A DNA stretch of 64,000 nucleotides, from contig NZ_VFPH01000001.1 in the NCBI RefSeq assembly GCF_006717045.1, forward strand, positions 2,170,001-2,234,000, given 5' to 3'. Shown one piece after another: positions 31,337-40,215 of the stretch (the first letter of the stretch is position 1; the number at the start of each line of letters is the position of its first letter). This DNA comes from Pseudonocardia cypriaca (GTDB lineage Bacteria; Actinomycetota; Actinomycetes; Mycobacteriales; Pseudonocardiaceae). The notes beneath the pieces were generated by a model, which was not told the DNA's origin, ran no database searches, and saw only the letters and a list, made by a program, of their open reading frames with translations. The translations under genes and the position numbers were made by a program.

Positions 31337-31397
31337 CAGGCTGTTCCGCCTTCCGATGTCCATGGCTCTCGCCGGTCGCGCCGTCGACGATAGGCCG

Positions 31398-32273
31398 ATG
31401 CAGGCCAACCGGGTGCCTCCGCACGCGTACTTCGTCGTGAGCGCCGTCTTCCACTACCTGGGGCCGGCGTTCGCGGTGCTGTTGTTCGCGCGGATCGACG
31501 TCCTCGGCGTGGCCTGGTTGCGGATCGCCGCCGCGGGCCTGGTCTTCGCGCTGTGGCGCAGGCCGTGGCGGGTGTGGCGGCGGCTCGACGCCGGCACGCG
31601 CCGGCTCGTGCTCGCGTGGGGAGCGGTGCTGGCGATCATGAACAGCGTGTTCTACCTGGCGATCGACCGGATCCCGCTCGGCACGGTCGCCGCGATCGAG
31701 TTCCTGCCGGTGATCGTCCTGGCCGCGGTCGGCGCGCGGACGCTGCGCAACGGCGCCGCGCTCGGACTGGCCGTCGCGGGCGTCTGGCTGCTCTCGGACG
31801 TGCGCCTGGTCGCCGAGCCGTGGGGGTTCGCGTTCGCCGCGGTGAACGCGGTGCTGTTCGCGCTCTACATCGTGCTGGGCCACCGGGTCTCGCGGAACCC
31901 GCACGTCTCGGGGATCGACGGCCTCGCCCTGTCCATGCTCGTCGCCGCGGTCGTGGCAGCGCCGATCGGCTTCCTGGACGCGGCACCGGCGTTCGTCGAC
32001 CCGGTGGCGCTGGCGGCCGGCATCGGCGTGGGCATCGCGTCGTCGGTGATCCCGTACGTGTGCGACCAGCTCGCCATGGCGCGCCTGCCGCGCGGCACCT
32101 ACGCCCTGATGGTCTCGCTCCTGCCGGCCACCGCGACGGCGATCGGGATCGTCGTGCTCGCCCAGCTGCCGACCGCCCTGGAGGTGGCCGGCGTTGTGCT
32201 GGTGGTGGGTGGCGTCGCGGTGCACCGCGAGCGCCGGGCCGCGGCTGCAGCCGGGTCAGCGCGCCAGCAGTGA
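31398..32273 (+). CDS. EamA-family (DMT) exporter, RhtA-like
   Basis: A 291-residue protein with ten hydrophobic segments in two EamA halves (VAWLRIAAAGLVFALWRRPWR and SVIPYVCDQLAMARLPRGTYA, the latter typical of RhtA threonine/homoserine exporters). The ATG giving MQANRVPPHAYF starts just before TM1. Divergent from an Lrp-type gene, which suggests amino-acid-induced export. The 3' end overlaps convergent lipA by 18 bases. Confidence 0.82.
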   Translation: MQANRVPPHAYFVVSAVFHYLGPAFAVLLFARIDVLGVAWLRIAAAGLVFALWRRPWRVWRRLDAGTRRLVLAWGAVLAIMNSVFYLAIDRIPLGTVAAIEFLPVIVLAAVGARTLRNGAALGLAVAGVWLLSDVRLVAEPWGFAFAAVNAVLFALYIVLGHRVSRNPHVSGIDGLALSMLVAAVVAAPIGFLDAAPAFVDPVALAAGIGVGIASSVIPYVCDQLAMARLPRGTYALMVSLLPATATAIGIVVLAQLPTALEVAGVVLVVGGVAVHRERRAAAAAGSARQQ

Positions 32274-33257
32274 GCTCGCCTCCTGCGCTGCCGGTCCCTC
32301 GGCCGCCAGGTGGGCCAGCTCGGGGGAGAGCTCCTCGCCGCGGTGGGCGACGGTCTGGGCGTAGAGCCGGCCAGCGCGGTAGGACGAGCGCACCAGCGGC
32401 CCGGCCATCACCCCGGCGAAGCCGATCTCCTCGGCCACCTTGGCGTGCTCGACGAACTCCTCGGGCTTCACCCAGCGCTCCACCGGGTGGTGGCGGGCCG
32501 ACGGGCGCAGGTACTGGGTGATCGTGATGATCTCGCAGCCGGCCCCGTGCAGGTCGTGCAGCGCCGCTGTGACCTCGTCGGGGGTCTCGCCCATGCCGAG
32601 GATCAGGTTCGACTTGGTGACCAGCCCCGCCGACCGGGCCTTGGTGATGACCTCGAGGGAGCGCTCGTAGCGGAACGCGGGCCGGATCCGCTTGAAGATC
32701 CGCGGCACCGTCTCCAGGTTGTGCGCGAGCACCTCGGGGCGGGAGCCGAACACCTCGGCGAGCTGGTCGTCGCGCGAGTTGAAGTCGGGGATCAGCAGCT
32801 CGACGCCGGTGCCCGGGTTGAGCTCGTGGATCTGCCGCACGGTCTCGGCGTAGAGCCACGCACCGCCGTCCTCCAGGTCGTCGCGGGCGACGCCGGTGAC
32901 CGTGGAGTAGCGCAGCCCCATCGTGCGCACGGACTCGGCGACCCGGCGCGGCTCGTCGCGGTCGAGCGCGGCGGGCTTGCCGGTGTCGATCTGGCAGAAG
33001 TCGCACCGGCGGGTGCACTGCTCACCGCCGATGAGGAACGTGGCCTCGCGGTCCTCCCAGCACTCGTAGATGTTGGGACAGCCGGCCTCCTCGCACACGG
33101 TGTGCAGCCCGCCCGAGCGCACGAGCGACTTGAGCTCGGTGTACTGCGGGCCGGTGCGGGCCTTCGTCCGGATCCACGGCGGCTTGCGCTCGATCGGGGT
33201 CTCGCTGTTGCGGACCTCCAGGCGCAGGAGCTTGCGACCCTCGGGTGCGATCGTCAC
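32256..33257 (-). CDS. lipA: Lipoyl synthase LipA
   Basis: A 333-residue radical SAM enzyme inserting two sulfurs into octanoyl groups on lipoyl domains. Auxiliary cluster cysteines lie in VCEEAGCPNIYECW and the SAM cluster in CTRRCDFCQI; the C-terminal RSSYRAG carries the conserved serine ligand. Acts after LipB, which is encoded nearby on the same strand but separated by a plus-strand LLM oxidoreductase. Substrate E2 protein is encoded at 36-38 kb. ATG start. Confidence 0.97.
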   Translation of the reverse strand: MTIAPEGRKLLRLEVRNSETPIERKPPWIRTKARTGPQYTELKSLVRSGGLHTVCEEAGCPNIYECWEDREATFLIGGEQCTRRCDFCQIDTGKPAALDRDEPRRVAESVRTMGLRYSTVTGVARDDLEDGGAWLYAETVRQIHELNPGTGVELLIPDFNSRDDQLAEVFGSRPEVLAHNLETVPRIFKRIRPAFRYERSLEVITKARSAGLVTKSNLILGMGETPDEVTAALHDLHGAGCEIITITQYLRPSARHHPVERWVKPEEFVEHAKVAEEIGFAGVMAGPLVRSSYRAGRLYAQTVAHRGEELSPELAHLAAEGPAAQEASSLLAR

Positions 33258-33335
33258 GGCCCAAGGCTACGCCGCGTCTGCGCACAGGCAGGGGTTGCAC
33301 GGCAGTAGCACGGGCGCCGGGGCTAGGTTCGGAGG

Positions 33336-34271
33336 GTGGACCTGCGGATCTTCACCGAGCCCCAGCAGGGGGCCAGCTACGACGACCAGTTGCGCGTCGC
33401 CACCACCGCCGAGGCGGCCGGCTACGACGCGTTCTTCCGATCCGACCACTTCCTGAAGATGGGCGACGTGTCCGGCGAGCCCGGGCCGACGGACGCCTGG
33501 CTCACGATCGCCGGCCTCGCGCGCGAGACGTCGCGGATCCGGCTGGGCACGCTCGTGAACTCGGCCACGTTCCGGCTGCCCGGTCCGCTCGCGGTGGCCG
33601 TGGCGCAGGCCGACCAGATGTCGGGCGGCCGCGTGGAGCTGGGCCTCGGCGCGGGCTGGTTCGAGGCCGAGCACGCCGCGTACGGCATCCCCTTCCCCGG
33701 CCTGGGTGAGCGGTTCGACCGGCTCACCGAGCAGCTCGAGATCATCACCGGGCTCTGGGACACCCTGCCCGGCGAGCGGTACTCGTTCTCGGGCGAGCAC
33801 TACACCGTCACCGACTCACCCGCGCTGCCCAAGCCCGTGCAGCAGCCGCACCCGCCGGTGATCGTCGGTGGGCACGGCCCGAAGCGCACCCCCGCGCTCG
33901 CGGCCCGGTTCGCCGACGAGTTCAACGTGGGCTTCTCGCCGATCGACGTCGTCGCCGCGCAGTTCGAGCGGGTCGACGCGGCCTGCCAGGCGATCGGGCG
34001 CGAGCCGTCCGAGATCGTGCGTTCCGTCGCCCAGGTGATCGCGGTGGGCCGCGACGACGCCGAGGTGGCTCGCCGGGCGCTGACGATCGGGCGCGAGGTG
34101 GACGACCTGCGCGCGAACGGGATCGCCGGCACGACGTCCGAGGTGGTCGACCGGCTCGGCCAGTGGCGGGAGAAGACCGGCATCACCCGGATCTACCTGC
34201 AGCTGCTCGACCTCGCCGACCTCGACCAGGTGGAGCTCATCGCGTCCGAGGTGGCCCCGCAGCTGGGCTGA
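33336..34271 (+). CDS. F420-dependent LLM-class oxidoreductase
   Basis: A 311-residue luciferase-like monooxygenase-fold protein. It has DAFFRSDHFLKMGD, TSRIRLGTLVNSATFRLPG, and GRVELGLGAGWFEAEHAAYGI, all standard for actinobacterial F420 LLM subfamily members (TIGR03560-like). GTG start with the natural MDLRIF N-terminus. Inserted between lipA and lipB, which are adjacent in mycobacteria. The reaction is unknown; members reduce or oxidise with F420 or FMN. Confidence 0.87.
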   Translation: MDLRIFTEPQQGASYDDQLRVATTAEAAGYDAFFRSDHFLKMGDVSGEPGPTDAWLTIAGLARETSRIRLGTLVNSATFRLPGPLAVAVAQADQMSGGRVELGLGAGWFEAEHAAYGIPFPGLGERFDRLTEQLEIITGLWDTLPGERYSFSGEHYTVTDSPALPKPVQQPHPPVIVGGHGPKRTPALAARFADEFNVGFSPIDVVAAQFERVDAACQAIGREPSEIVRSVAQVIAVGRDDAEVARRALTIGREVDDLRANGIAGTTSEVVDRLGQWREKTGITRIYLQLLDLADLDQVELIASEVAPQLG

Positions 34272-34286
34272 GGAGCCGGACCGGGC

Positions 34287-35027
34287 TCAGCCGAGCGCCG
34301 GGTGCAGGCGAAGGTCGAGCCCGGCCGGCGCCTGCGCCCGGAGCACGGGGTGCTCGGCCACGGGCAGTGAGCCGTCGAGGGCCGCTGCGACGGCCGCGCC
34401 CGCGGCGTGGACGACCTCGGCCACCGGTACGGGCCTCCCCAGCTCGGCGGAGAGGGACGTGACGCCCGCGTCGGTGATGCCGCAGGGCACGATCCGGTCG
34501 TAGGCGGCGAGGTCGGGCTCGCAGTTGAGAGCGAAGCCGTGCAGGGTGACGCCGCCCTGCACCCGCACCCCGATGGCCGCGATCTTGCGTTCCGGGCGGC
34601 GATCGTCGGCCGGCAGCCACACACCGCTGCGCCCGTCCACCCGCCCCGCGGTCGTGATCCCGGCGTCGTGCACCACTCGGATGAGGGCCTCTTCGAGCCG
34701 CCGCACGAAGTCGACGACGTCGAGCGGCTCGGCCAGCCCGACGATCGGGTAGCCGACGAGCTGGCCGGGCCCGTGCCAGGTGATCCGTCCGCCGCGGTCG
34801 ACGTCCACCACGGGGGTGCCGTCGGTGGGCCGGTCCTCGGGCTGCGTGCGCTTGCCTGCCGTGTAGACCGAGGGGTGCTCCAGCAGCATCAGCACGTCGG
34901 GGGCGGTGCCGGCGCGGCGGGCGTCGGCGTTGGCGCGCTGGACGTCCCACGCAGCGAGGTAGTCGACGACGCCGAGGTGGTCGATCCGCAGGGGCTCGGT
35001 GCTGCGGCGGCAGGAGCGGGTCACCAT
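34287..35027 (-). CDS. lipB: Octanoyl-[ACP]-protein octanoyltransferase LipB
   Basis: A 246-residue transferase moving octanoyl groups from acyl carrier protein to lipoyl domains. It shows LLEHPSVYTAGKR, RGGRITWHGPGQLVGYPI with the binding-site residues, GVWL, KIAAIGVRV with the catalytic Lys, HGFALNCEPDL, and the catalytic Cys in IVPCGI. The ATG follows a short gap from the TIGR01777 gene, with which it is probably co-transcribed, as in mycobacteria (Rv2216-lipB). Confidence 0.96.
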   Translation of the reverse strand: MVTRSCRRSTEPLRIDHLGVVDYLAAWDVQRANADARRAGTAPDVLMLLEHPSVYTAGKRTQPEDRPTDGTPVVDVDRGGRITWHGPGQLVGYPIVGLAEPLDVVDFVRRLEEALIRVVHDAGITTAGRVDGRSGVWLPADDRRPERKIAAIGVRVQGGVTLHGFALNCEPDLAAYDRIVPCGITDAGVTSLSAELGRPVPVAEVVHAAGAAVAAALDGSLPVAEHPVLRAQAPAGLDLRLHPALG

Positions 35028-35059
35028 GCGTCTCACGCTACCTCGGTGGCCTCGTACTC

Positions 35060-35953
35060 TCAGGCGCGCTCGACGGCGGCCTGGAGCGCCTCGCGGATCG
35101 TCAGGTGGCGGAACGGGTAGCCGTGCTTCTGCAGCACCGCCGGCACGACGAACGGGCCGGTGAGGACGAGCTCCTCGGCGAGCTGCCCCAGCACGCCGCG
35201 CAGCACGGCGGCGGGCACGACGAACGGCGCCGGTCGGTTCAGCACCTCCGCGAACGCCGAGGTGAACTGGGCGTTGGTGGCCGGCTCGGGGCCCGCCAGG
35301 TTGACCGGACCCGCCACCTCGTCGTGCTCCAGCAGGAACCGCACCGCCCCGACCTCGTCGTCGAGGGAGATCCAGGGGAACGCCTGGCGGCCCGTGCCGA
35401 TCCGGCCGCCGAGCATCAGCGAGAACAGCGGCCGCAGCCGTCCCAGGAGCCCTCCGTGCGGGGCGAGCACGCCGGCCGTGCGCATCAGCACCACGCGGGC
35501 ACCGGCCTCGGAGGCCGGCGCGGTGGCGGCCTCCCAGTCGCGGCACACCTCCGGGAGGAACCCGGTGCCGGACGGGGCGGTCTCGTCGACGACGCGGGTC
35601 CCGGTGTCGCCGTAGAAGTGCACCCCCGAAGCGCTCAGCAGCGTCGGAACGCCGTGCCGCGCCACCGCGGTCGCCAGCACCTCGGTCGGGACGTTGCGGC
35701 TGTCGCGTACGAGCTGCTTGCGGGCACCGCTCCACGGCCGGTCCCCGATGCCGACGCCACCCAGGTTGACGACGGCGTCGACACCGTCGAACGTCCCGTC
35801 GTCGATCCGGCCCGCCGGCGGGTCCCACCCGCGCTCGTCCGGAGCAGCGGGGCGCCGCCGGACGAGCCGCAGGACCTCGTGACCCGCGTGCCGGAGGTCG
35901 GCGACGAGGGCGGTACCGATCAGGCCGGACGAACCGGCTACGACCACACGCAC
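35060..35953 (-). CDS. TIGR01777-family NAD-dependent epimerase-like protein
   Basis: A 297-residue extended SDR: GSSGLIGTAL cofactor loop at residues 8-17, NLGGVGIGDRPWS, SASGVHFYGDTG (with Tyr and no usual YxxxK), FPWISLDDEVGAV, and a C-terminal DUF1731 part ending YPFRHLTIREALQA. Matches Rv2216 (SulA-like cell-division inhibitor name in old annotations, not supported). Conserved upstream neighbour of lipB. Substrate unknown. Confidence 0.9.
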   Translation of the reverse strand: MRVVVAGSSGLIGTALVADLRHAGHEVLRLVRRRPAAPDERGWDPPAGRIDDGTFDGVDAVVNLGGVGIGDRPWSGARKQLVRDSRNVPTEVLATAVARHGVPTLLSASGVHFYGDTGTRVVDETAPSGTGFLPEVCRDWEAATAPASEAGARVVLMRTAGVLAPHGGLLGRLRPLFSLMLGGRIGTGRQAFPWISLDDEVGAVRFLLEHDEVAGPVNLAGPEPATNAQFTSAFAEVLNRPAPFVVPAAVLRGVLGQLAEELVLTGPFVVPAVLQKHGYPFRHLTIREALQAAVERA

Positions 35954-36037
35954 GCCGAGATCCTCGCCGAAGCCGCTCGGGATCGCGACCGGGGGCGCGG
36001 GTGGCGGGGTGTGATCATCCTCCGATTCCCCTACGAA

Positions 36038-36083
36038 GTCGTGAGCGGATACGCGTGCTCCAGCACCCGTATCCGCTCACGAC
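36038..36083 (-). terminator. 16-bp perfect inverted repeat downstream of the E2 gene
   Basis: GTCGTGAGCGGATACG and CGTATCCGCTCACGAC form a perfect 16-bp stem with a 14-base loop, seven bases after the end of the dihydrolipoamide acyltransferase gene. It separates the lipoate-acceptor genes from the lipB group on the same strand. No T-run. Confidence 0.8.
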
Positions 36084-36089
36084 CCCGTG

Positions 36090-37931
36090 TCAGAGACCCA
36101 GATCGGCCTCGAAGGCGCCTTCCTCGAGCCGGGCCTTGATCGCGCTCACGAACCGGCCGGCGTCGGCGCCGTCGACGATCCGGTGGTCGTAGGTGAGCGG
36201 CAGGTAGCAGACCGAGCGGACGGCGATGGCGTCCTCGCCGTCCGGTCCCGTCACCACCACGGGCTGCTTGGTGATCTTGCCCGTGCCGAGGATGGCGACC
36301 TGCGGCTGGTTGATGATCGGCGTGTCGAACAGCGCGCCTGCGCTGCCGATGTTCGTGATCGTGAACGTGCCGCCAGACAGCTCGTCGGGGCCGATCTTGT
36401 TGTCGCGCGTGCGCTGCGCGACGTCGGCGATCCGGCGGGCGAGCCCGGCGATGTTGAGGTCCTCGGCGTTCTTGATCACCGGCACGAGCAGGCCGCGCGG
36501 GGTGTCGACCGCGATGGCCAGGTGCACGCCGCCGTGGTAGGTGACCTCCTTGGTCTCCTCGTTGATCGACGAGTTGACCTGCGGGAACGCCTTGAGCGCC
36601 TCGACGGTCGCCTTCGCGAAGAACGGCAGGAACGTCAGCTTGACGCCCTCGCGCCGCTCGAACTCGGCCTTGGCGCGGGCCCGCAGCGCGGCGATCCGCG
36701 TGACGTCGACCTCCTGCACCGTGGTGAGCTGCGCGGAGATCCGCAGCGAGTCGGTCATCCGCTGGGCGATGACCTGGCGCAGGCGCGGCAGCTTCACGGT
36801 GGTGCCCGGCTCCGGGGCGCCCGCCGCGGGCTTCGGCACCTGCCGCGGGGGAGCGCCGGCGGGGGCCGCCTGCGCGGCCGGTGCCGGAGCGGCCTCCTGC
36901 GCCGCCGGAGCGGCCGCGGGCTCCGGAGCCGGCTTCTTCGCCTCGGCGGCGGCCAGCACGTCCTGCTTGCGGATGCGGCCACCGACGCCGGAGCCGGTGA
37001 TCGTGGACAGGTCCACGTCGTGCTCGGCGGCGAGCTTGCGGACCAGCGGCGTGACGTACGGCGCGCCGCCGCGGGCGCCGTTGTCCTGCGCCCCGGCCTC
37101 GGGCTCGGCCTGCTCCTCGGCGGGCGCCTCGGCCCGTGCGGCGGCGCCGTCACCCGACGGACGCGCTTCGGCCTGCTGGCGGGAGGGCGCGGGTGCGGGC
37201 TCGGGTTCCGGCTCGCGCTGCTTCGGCTCGGCGGCCTCCTCCGGCGCCTGCGCCGGGGCGTCCTGCCCGCCGCCCGCCGCGGCGTCGCCGATGACGGCGA
37301 GCTGCGCGCCGACGTCGATGGTCTCGTCCTCGTTCGCCGTGATCTCCAGCAGAGTGCCGGCGACGGGGGAGGGGATCTCGGTGTCGACCTTGTCGGTGGA
37401 CACCTCGAGCAGCGGCTCGTCGACCTCGACGCTGTCGCCGACCTGCTTCAGCCACCGGGTGACGGTGCCCTCGGTGACGCTCTCCCCGAGCTCGGGCATC
37501 CGCACCGCGGTGCCCTGAGCGGCCTGCCCCGTGGCGGCCCGCGGGGCCTCCGCGGGCTCGTCCCGGTCGGAGGAGGGCGCGTCGGACGAGGCCGGGGCGG
37601 GCTCCTCCTCGGCGTCGGCCACCTCCTCGGCGGGCGTCGCGTTCTCCGCGGGGGTCTCGACGTCGCCGCCGGAGTCGTCGGCGGGCGCCTCGTCGGCGTC
37701 GCCGATCACGGCGAGCTCGCCGCCGACCTCGACGGTCTCGTCCTCGCCCGCGACGATGCGCTGCAGGACGCCCGCGGCGGGCGAGGGGATCTCGGTGTCG
37801 ACCTTGTCGGTGGACACCTCGAGCAGTGGCTCGTCGACTTCGACCCGGTCGCCCTCCTGCTTGAGCCACCGGGTGACGGTGCCTTCGGTGACACTCTCAC
37901 CGAGGGCGGGCATCTGGACGGAGAAGGCCAT
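36090..37931 (-). CDS. sucB: Dihydrolipoyllysine-residue succinyl/acetyltransferase (E2)
   Basis: A 613-residue E2. Two lipoyl domains (residues about 1-75 and 135-210) each show EVSTDKVDTEIPSP with the lipoylated lysine. Acidic/Ala-Pro linkers follow, then the E3-binding domain (YVTPLVRKLAAEHDVDLSTI, ending GGRIRKQDVLAAAE) at about 290-330, and the catalytic domain ending with DHRIVDGADAGRF (active-site His/Asp). In mycobacteria the corresponding gene (Rv2215, DlaT) serves both pyruvate dehydrogenase and peroxide defence. Downstream of lpd on the same strand with a 47-base gap. Confidence 0.95.
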   Translation of the reverse strand: MAFSVQMPALGESVTEGTVTRWLKQEGDRVEVDEPLLEVSTDKVDTEIPSPAAGVLQRIVAGEDETVEVGGELAVIGDADEAPADDSGGDVETPAENATPAEEVADAEEEPAPASSDAPSSDRDEPAEAPRAATGQAAQGTAVRMPELGESVTEGTVTRWLKQVGDSVEVDEPLLEVSTDKVDTEIPSPVAGTLLEITANEDETIDVGAQLAVIGDAAAGGGQDAPAQAPEEAAEPKQREPEPEPAPAPSRQQAEARPSGDGAAARAEAPAEEQAEPEAGAQDNGARGGAPYVTPLVRKLAAEHDVDLSTITGSGVGGRIRKQDVLAAAEAKKPAPEPAAAPAAQEAAPAPAAQAAPAGAPPRQVPKPAAGAPEPGTTVKLPRLRQVIAQRMTDSLRISAQLTTVQEVDVTRIAALRARAKAEFERREGVKLTFLPFFAKATVEALKAFPQVNSSINEETKEVTYHGGVHLAIAVDTPRGLLVPVIKNAEDLNIAGLARRIADVAQRTRDNKIGPDELSGGTFTITNIGSAGALFDTPIINQPQVAILGTGKITKQPVVVTGPDGEDAIAVRSVCYLPLTYDHRIVDGADAGRFVSAIKARLEEGAFEADLGL

Positions 37932-37978
37932 TTCGGGTCGGAGCTCCTCTTTCTGCGGTTCGGGGTTCGAAGGGCCGG

Positions 37979-39361
37979 TCAGCTGTGGCTGTGGAGCGGC
38001 TTGCCGGCGAGCGCGAGGTGCGCTTCCCCGAACGCCTCGTTCTGGGTGGGGTGGGCGTGCACGAGGGCCGCGACGTCCTCGGCCTGTGCGTCCCAGTTGT
38101 AGACGAGCTGGGCCTCGCCGATGAGCTCGCCGACGCGGGCGCCGACCATGTGGATCCCGACGACCGGGCCGGGCGTGCCCTCGCCGCCCGCCTTGACCAG
38201 CTTGATGGCGCCCTGGGTCTGCAGGATCTGGCTCTTGCCGTTGCCGGCGAGGTCGTAGACGAGCGTCTGGATGTCGCCGTGCTTCTCCCGGGCCTGCGCC
38301 TCGGTGAGCCCGACCGAGGCGACCTCCGGCTCGCAGTAGGTGACACGCGGGATGCCGGCCTCGTCGATCGGCGCCGGGGCGAGCCCCGCGATCTCCTCCG
38401 CCACGAAGATCCCCTGCTGGAAGCCGCGGTGGGCGAGCTGGAGGCCGGGGACGATGTCGCCGAGGGCGTACACGTTCTGCAGGTTGGTGCGCAGCCGCTC
38501 GTCGGCGAGGACGAACCCCCGCTCCATGGTGATGCCGGCCTCCTCGTAGCCGTGGCCCGCGGTGTTGGGTCCGCGGCCGACGGCGACGAGCAGCAGGTCG
38601 GCCTCGATCTCCTCGCCGGACTCGAGCGAGACGGTGACCGAGTCGTCGGTCTGCTTCGCGCCGGTGAACTTCACGCCCGTCTTGAACGCGATCTTGCGGC
38701 GGCGGAATGCCCGCTCGAGCTGCTTGGAGGAGAACTCGTCCTCCGCGGGGACGAGGCGGGGCAGCGCCTCCACGATGGTGACCTCGGCGCCGAAGCTGCG
38801 GAACACCGACGCGAACTCCACGCCGATCACACCGCCACCCAGCACCACCACCCGGTTGGGCACGGTGTCGAGGTGGATGGCCTCGTTGCTGGTGATGATC
38901 CGGCCGCCGATCTCGAGGCCGGGCAGCGACCTGGCGTAGCTGCCGGTGGCCAGCACGACGTTGCGGCCGACGTAACGATCATCACCGACCACCACGGCGT
39001 TCGGCGCCTCGAACCGGCCCGTGCCCTCCACGAGGTTGATCTTGCGGGACTTCACGAGCCCCTGCAGCCCCTTGTAGAGCTTCGCGACGACGCCGTCCTT
39101 GTAGCCGTTGACACCGGCCATGTCGATGCCGGCCAGCGAGCTCTTCACACCGATCTTGTCGCCCTCGCGGGCCGCGTCGGCCACCTCCGCGGCGTGCAGC
39201 AGCGCCTTGGTGGGGATGCAGCCGTAGTGCAGGCACGTGCCGCCCAGCTTGTCGCGCTCCACCAGCACCACGGACATGCCCAGCTCGGCGGCGCGCAGCG
39301 CGGCTGCATAGCCGCCCGAACCCCCACCGAGAACGACCAGGTCCGCGTTGTGCTCGGGCAC
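37979..39361 (-). CDS. lpdA: Dihydrolipoyl dehydrogenase (E3)
   Basis: A 460-residue flavoprotein disulfide reductase: FAD loop GGGSGGYAAALRAAELG, redox pair GGTCLHYGCIPTKAL, NAD loop GGGVIGVEFAS, GDIVPGLQLAH, and the C-terminal active-site HAHPTQNEA. It reoxidises lipoamide of the E2 encoded just downstream. Some members read LNVGCIPSK; the HYGCIPTK form here is common in actinobacteria. ATG start. Divergent from a small conserved gene. Confidence 0.96.
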   Translation of the reverse strand: MPEHNADLVVLGGGSGGYAAALRAAELGMSVVLVERDKLGGTCLHYGCIPTKALLHAAEVADAAREGDKIGVKSSLAGIDMAGVNGYKDGVVAKLYKGLQGLVKSRKINLVEGTGRFEAPNAVVVGDDRYVGRNVVLATGSYARSLPGLEIGGRIITSNEAIHLDTVPNRVVVLGGGVIGVEFASVFRSFGAEVTIVEALPRLVPAEDEFSSKQLERAFRRRKIAFKTGVKFTGAKQTDDSVTVSLESGEEIEADLLLVAVGRGPNTAGHGYEEAGITMERGFVLADERLRTNLQNVYALGDIVPGLQLAHRGFQQGIFVAEEIAGLAPAPIDEAGIPRVTYCEPEVASVGLTEAQAREKHGDIQTLVYDLAGNGKSQILQTQGAIKLVKAGGEGTPGPVVGIHMVGARVGELIGEAQLVYNWDAQAEDVAALVHAHPTQNEAFGEAHLALAGKPLHSHS

Positions 39362-39517
39362 GTGTGTTCTCCCCTACCAATCGGCTGCCACAGGTGTGGA
39401 CACGGCATGTCACGCCGCCGAAGCCATCTTGTCATCCGCCGGTGCCGGGCGCGGCGCCTGGTGGCCCGGGAGCGAATCACCGCCCTCCTGCGTTGAGCGC
39501 AACGGGAGGTGGGTCGG

Positions 39518-39865
39518 ATGGGCCTGCTGGCAAGGCTGACGAACGGCCGGATCGGCGCTCGCAGACGCTCCGCCGACGACGGGCTGGCGCACCTGCGCGT
39601 CTGGGCCGCGTCACACGAGGGCGTCGAGGGCTTCGTCGAACCGCGCACCACGGTCACCGAGACCACGCTGCTGCTGGTCGACAAGCACGGCGCGTGGACG
39701 AGACGGCGCATCACCGGCCCGTCCGAGGCGCGCCGGTTCGCCCGCTCGCTCTCGATGCCCGTCTACGACGTCCAGCTCGTGGGCTACCCGCAACGCATGC
39801 GCGACCACGACGCTCGCGAGCGCATCCTCCGCAAGCGGGCGGGCCGGGACGGTCTCGAGCCCTGA
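39518..39865 (+). CDS. Small conserved hypothetical protein beside lpdA
   Basis: A 115-residue basic protein starting MGLLARLTNGRIG, with a beta-rich middle (VEPRTTVTETTLLLVDKHGAWTRRRI) and SMPVYDVQLVGYPQRMRDHD. No signal peptide or membrane segment. A ribosome site GGGAGGTGGG six bases upstream fixes the start. Similar proteins sit near lpdA or oxidoreductases in related actinobacteria; I cannot assign a function. Confidence 0.72.
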   Translation: MGLLARLTNGRIGARRRSADDGLAHLRVWAASHEGVEGFVEPRTTVTETTLLLVDKHGAWTRRRITGPSEARRFARSLSMPVYDVQLVGYPQRMRDHDARERILRKRAGRDGLEP

Positions 39866-39870
39866 GCCGC

Positions 39871-39920
39871 GAGTCGGGCGGACTGACACGGTGAGTCGGG
39901 CGGACTGACACGGTGAGTCC
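39871..39920. repeat. 22-bp tandem repeat, two and a fraction copies
   Basis: The unit GAGTCGGGCGGACTGACACG plus GT occurs twice in direct succession and a third copy begins (GAGTC). Related GACTCGCCG units in the opposite orientation occur at 40668-40698 on the other side of the block, so they form the outermost layer of a nested inverted arrangement. Confidence 0.75.
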
Positions 39921-40147
39921 GACGACCGGGGGCGCACGCTCCGTTCAGGCCACCTCCCACCGGGCCTTCGGTGGCGCCGCGCATTGTGCGGGGCCGCTCC
40001 TCACGCCTCAAGGGCGCTCCGCGTCGCTCCGCGATCGCTGGCGCGACCCTTGACCCGTGAGCCTCTGCGGCCCCTGAGGGCCCGCTTCGCGGGCAGGCCA
40101 CGGGCCAGCCCCTTCGGCGCGCGGCGCCACCGAAGCTGGCCTCACGA

Positions 40148-40215
40148 CCATGATCACGGCTTCGGCGCGAGAACGGCCAAATACGGCCGGGAACGCGCCG
40201 AAACAGCGATCATGG
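40148..40215. repeat. Hairpin core CCATGATC ... GATCATGG
   Basis: Outer arms CCATGATC and GATCATGG and inner arms TTCGGCGCG and CGCGCCGAA nest around a centre with ACGGCC/CGGCCG. Stems of this kind recur as intergenic hairpins in actinobacterial genomes as I recall. Could fold as RNA or as a cruciform; no gene lies immediately at its foot. Confidence 0.65.

Noticed and set aside
36087..38102. 671-residue plus-strand frame opposite the E2 gene
   Set aside because: Composition is Gly/Arg/Leu repeats reflecting the complement of Ala-Pro-Glu linkers; the E2 on the other strand has complete lipoyl, E3-binding and catalytic domains.
39871..39920. Possible CRISPR array
   Set aside because: Two and a fraction copies of a 22-base unit directly abut with no spacers, and no cas gene is near.
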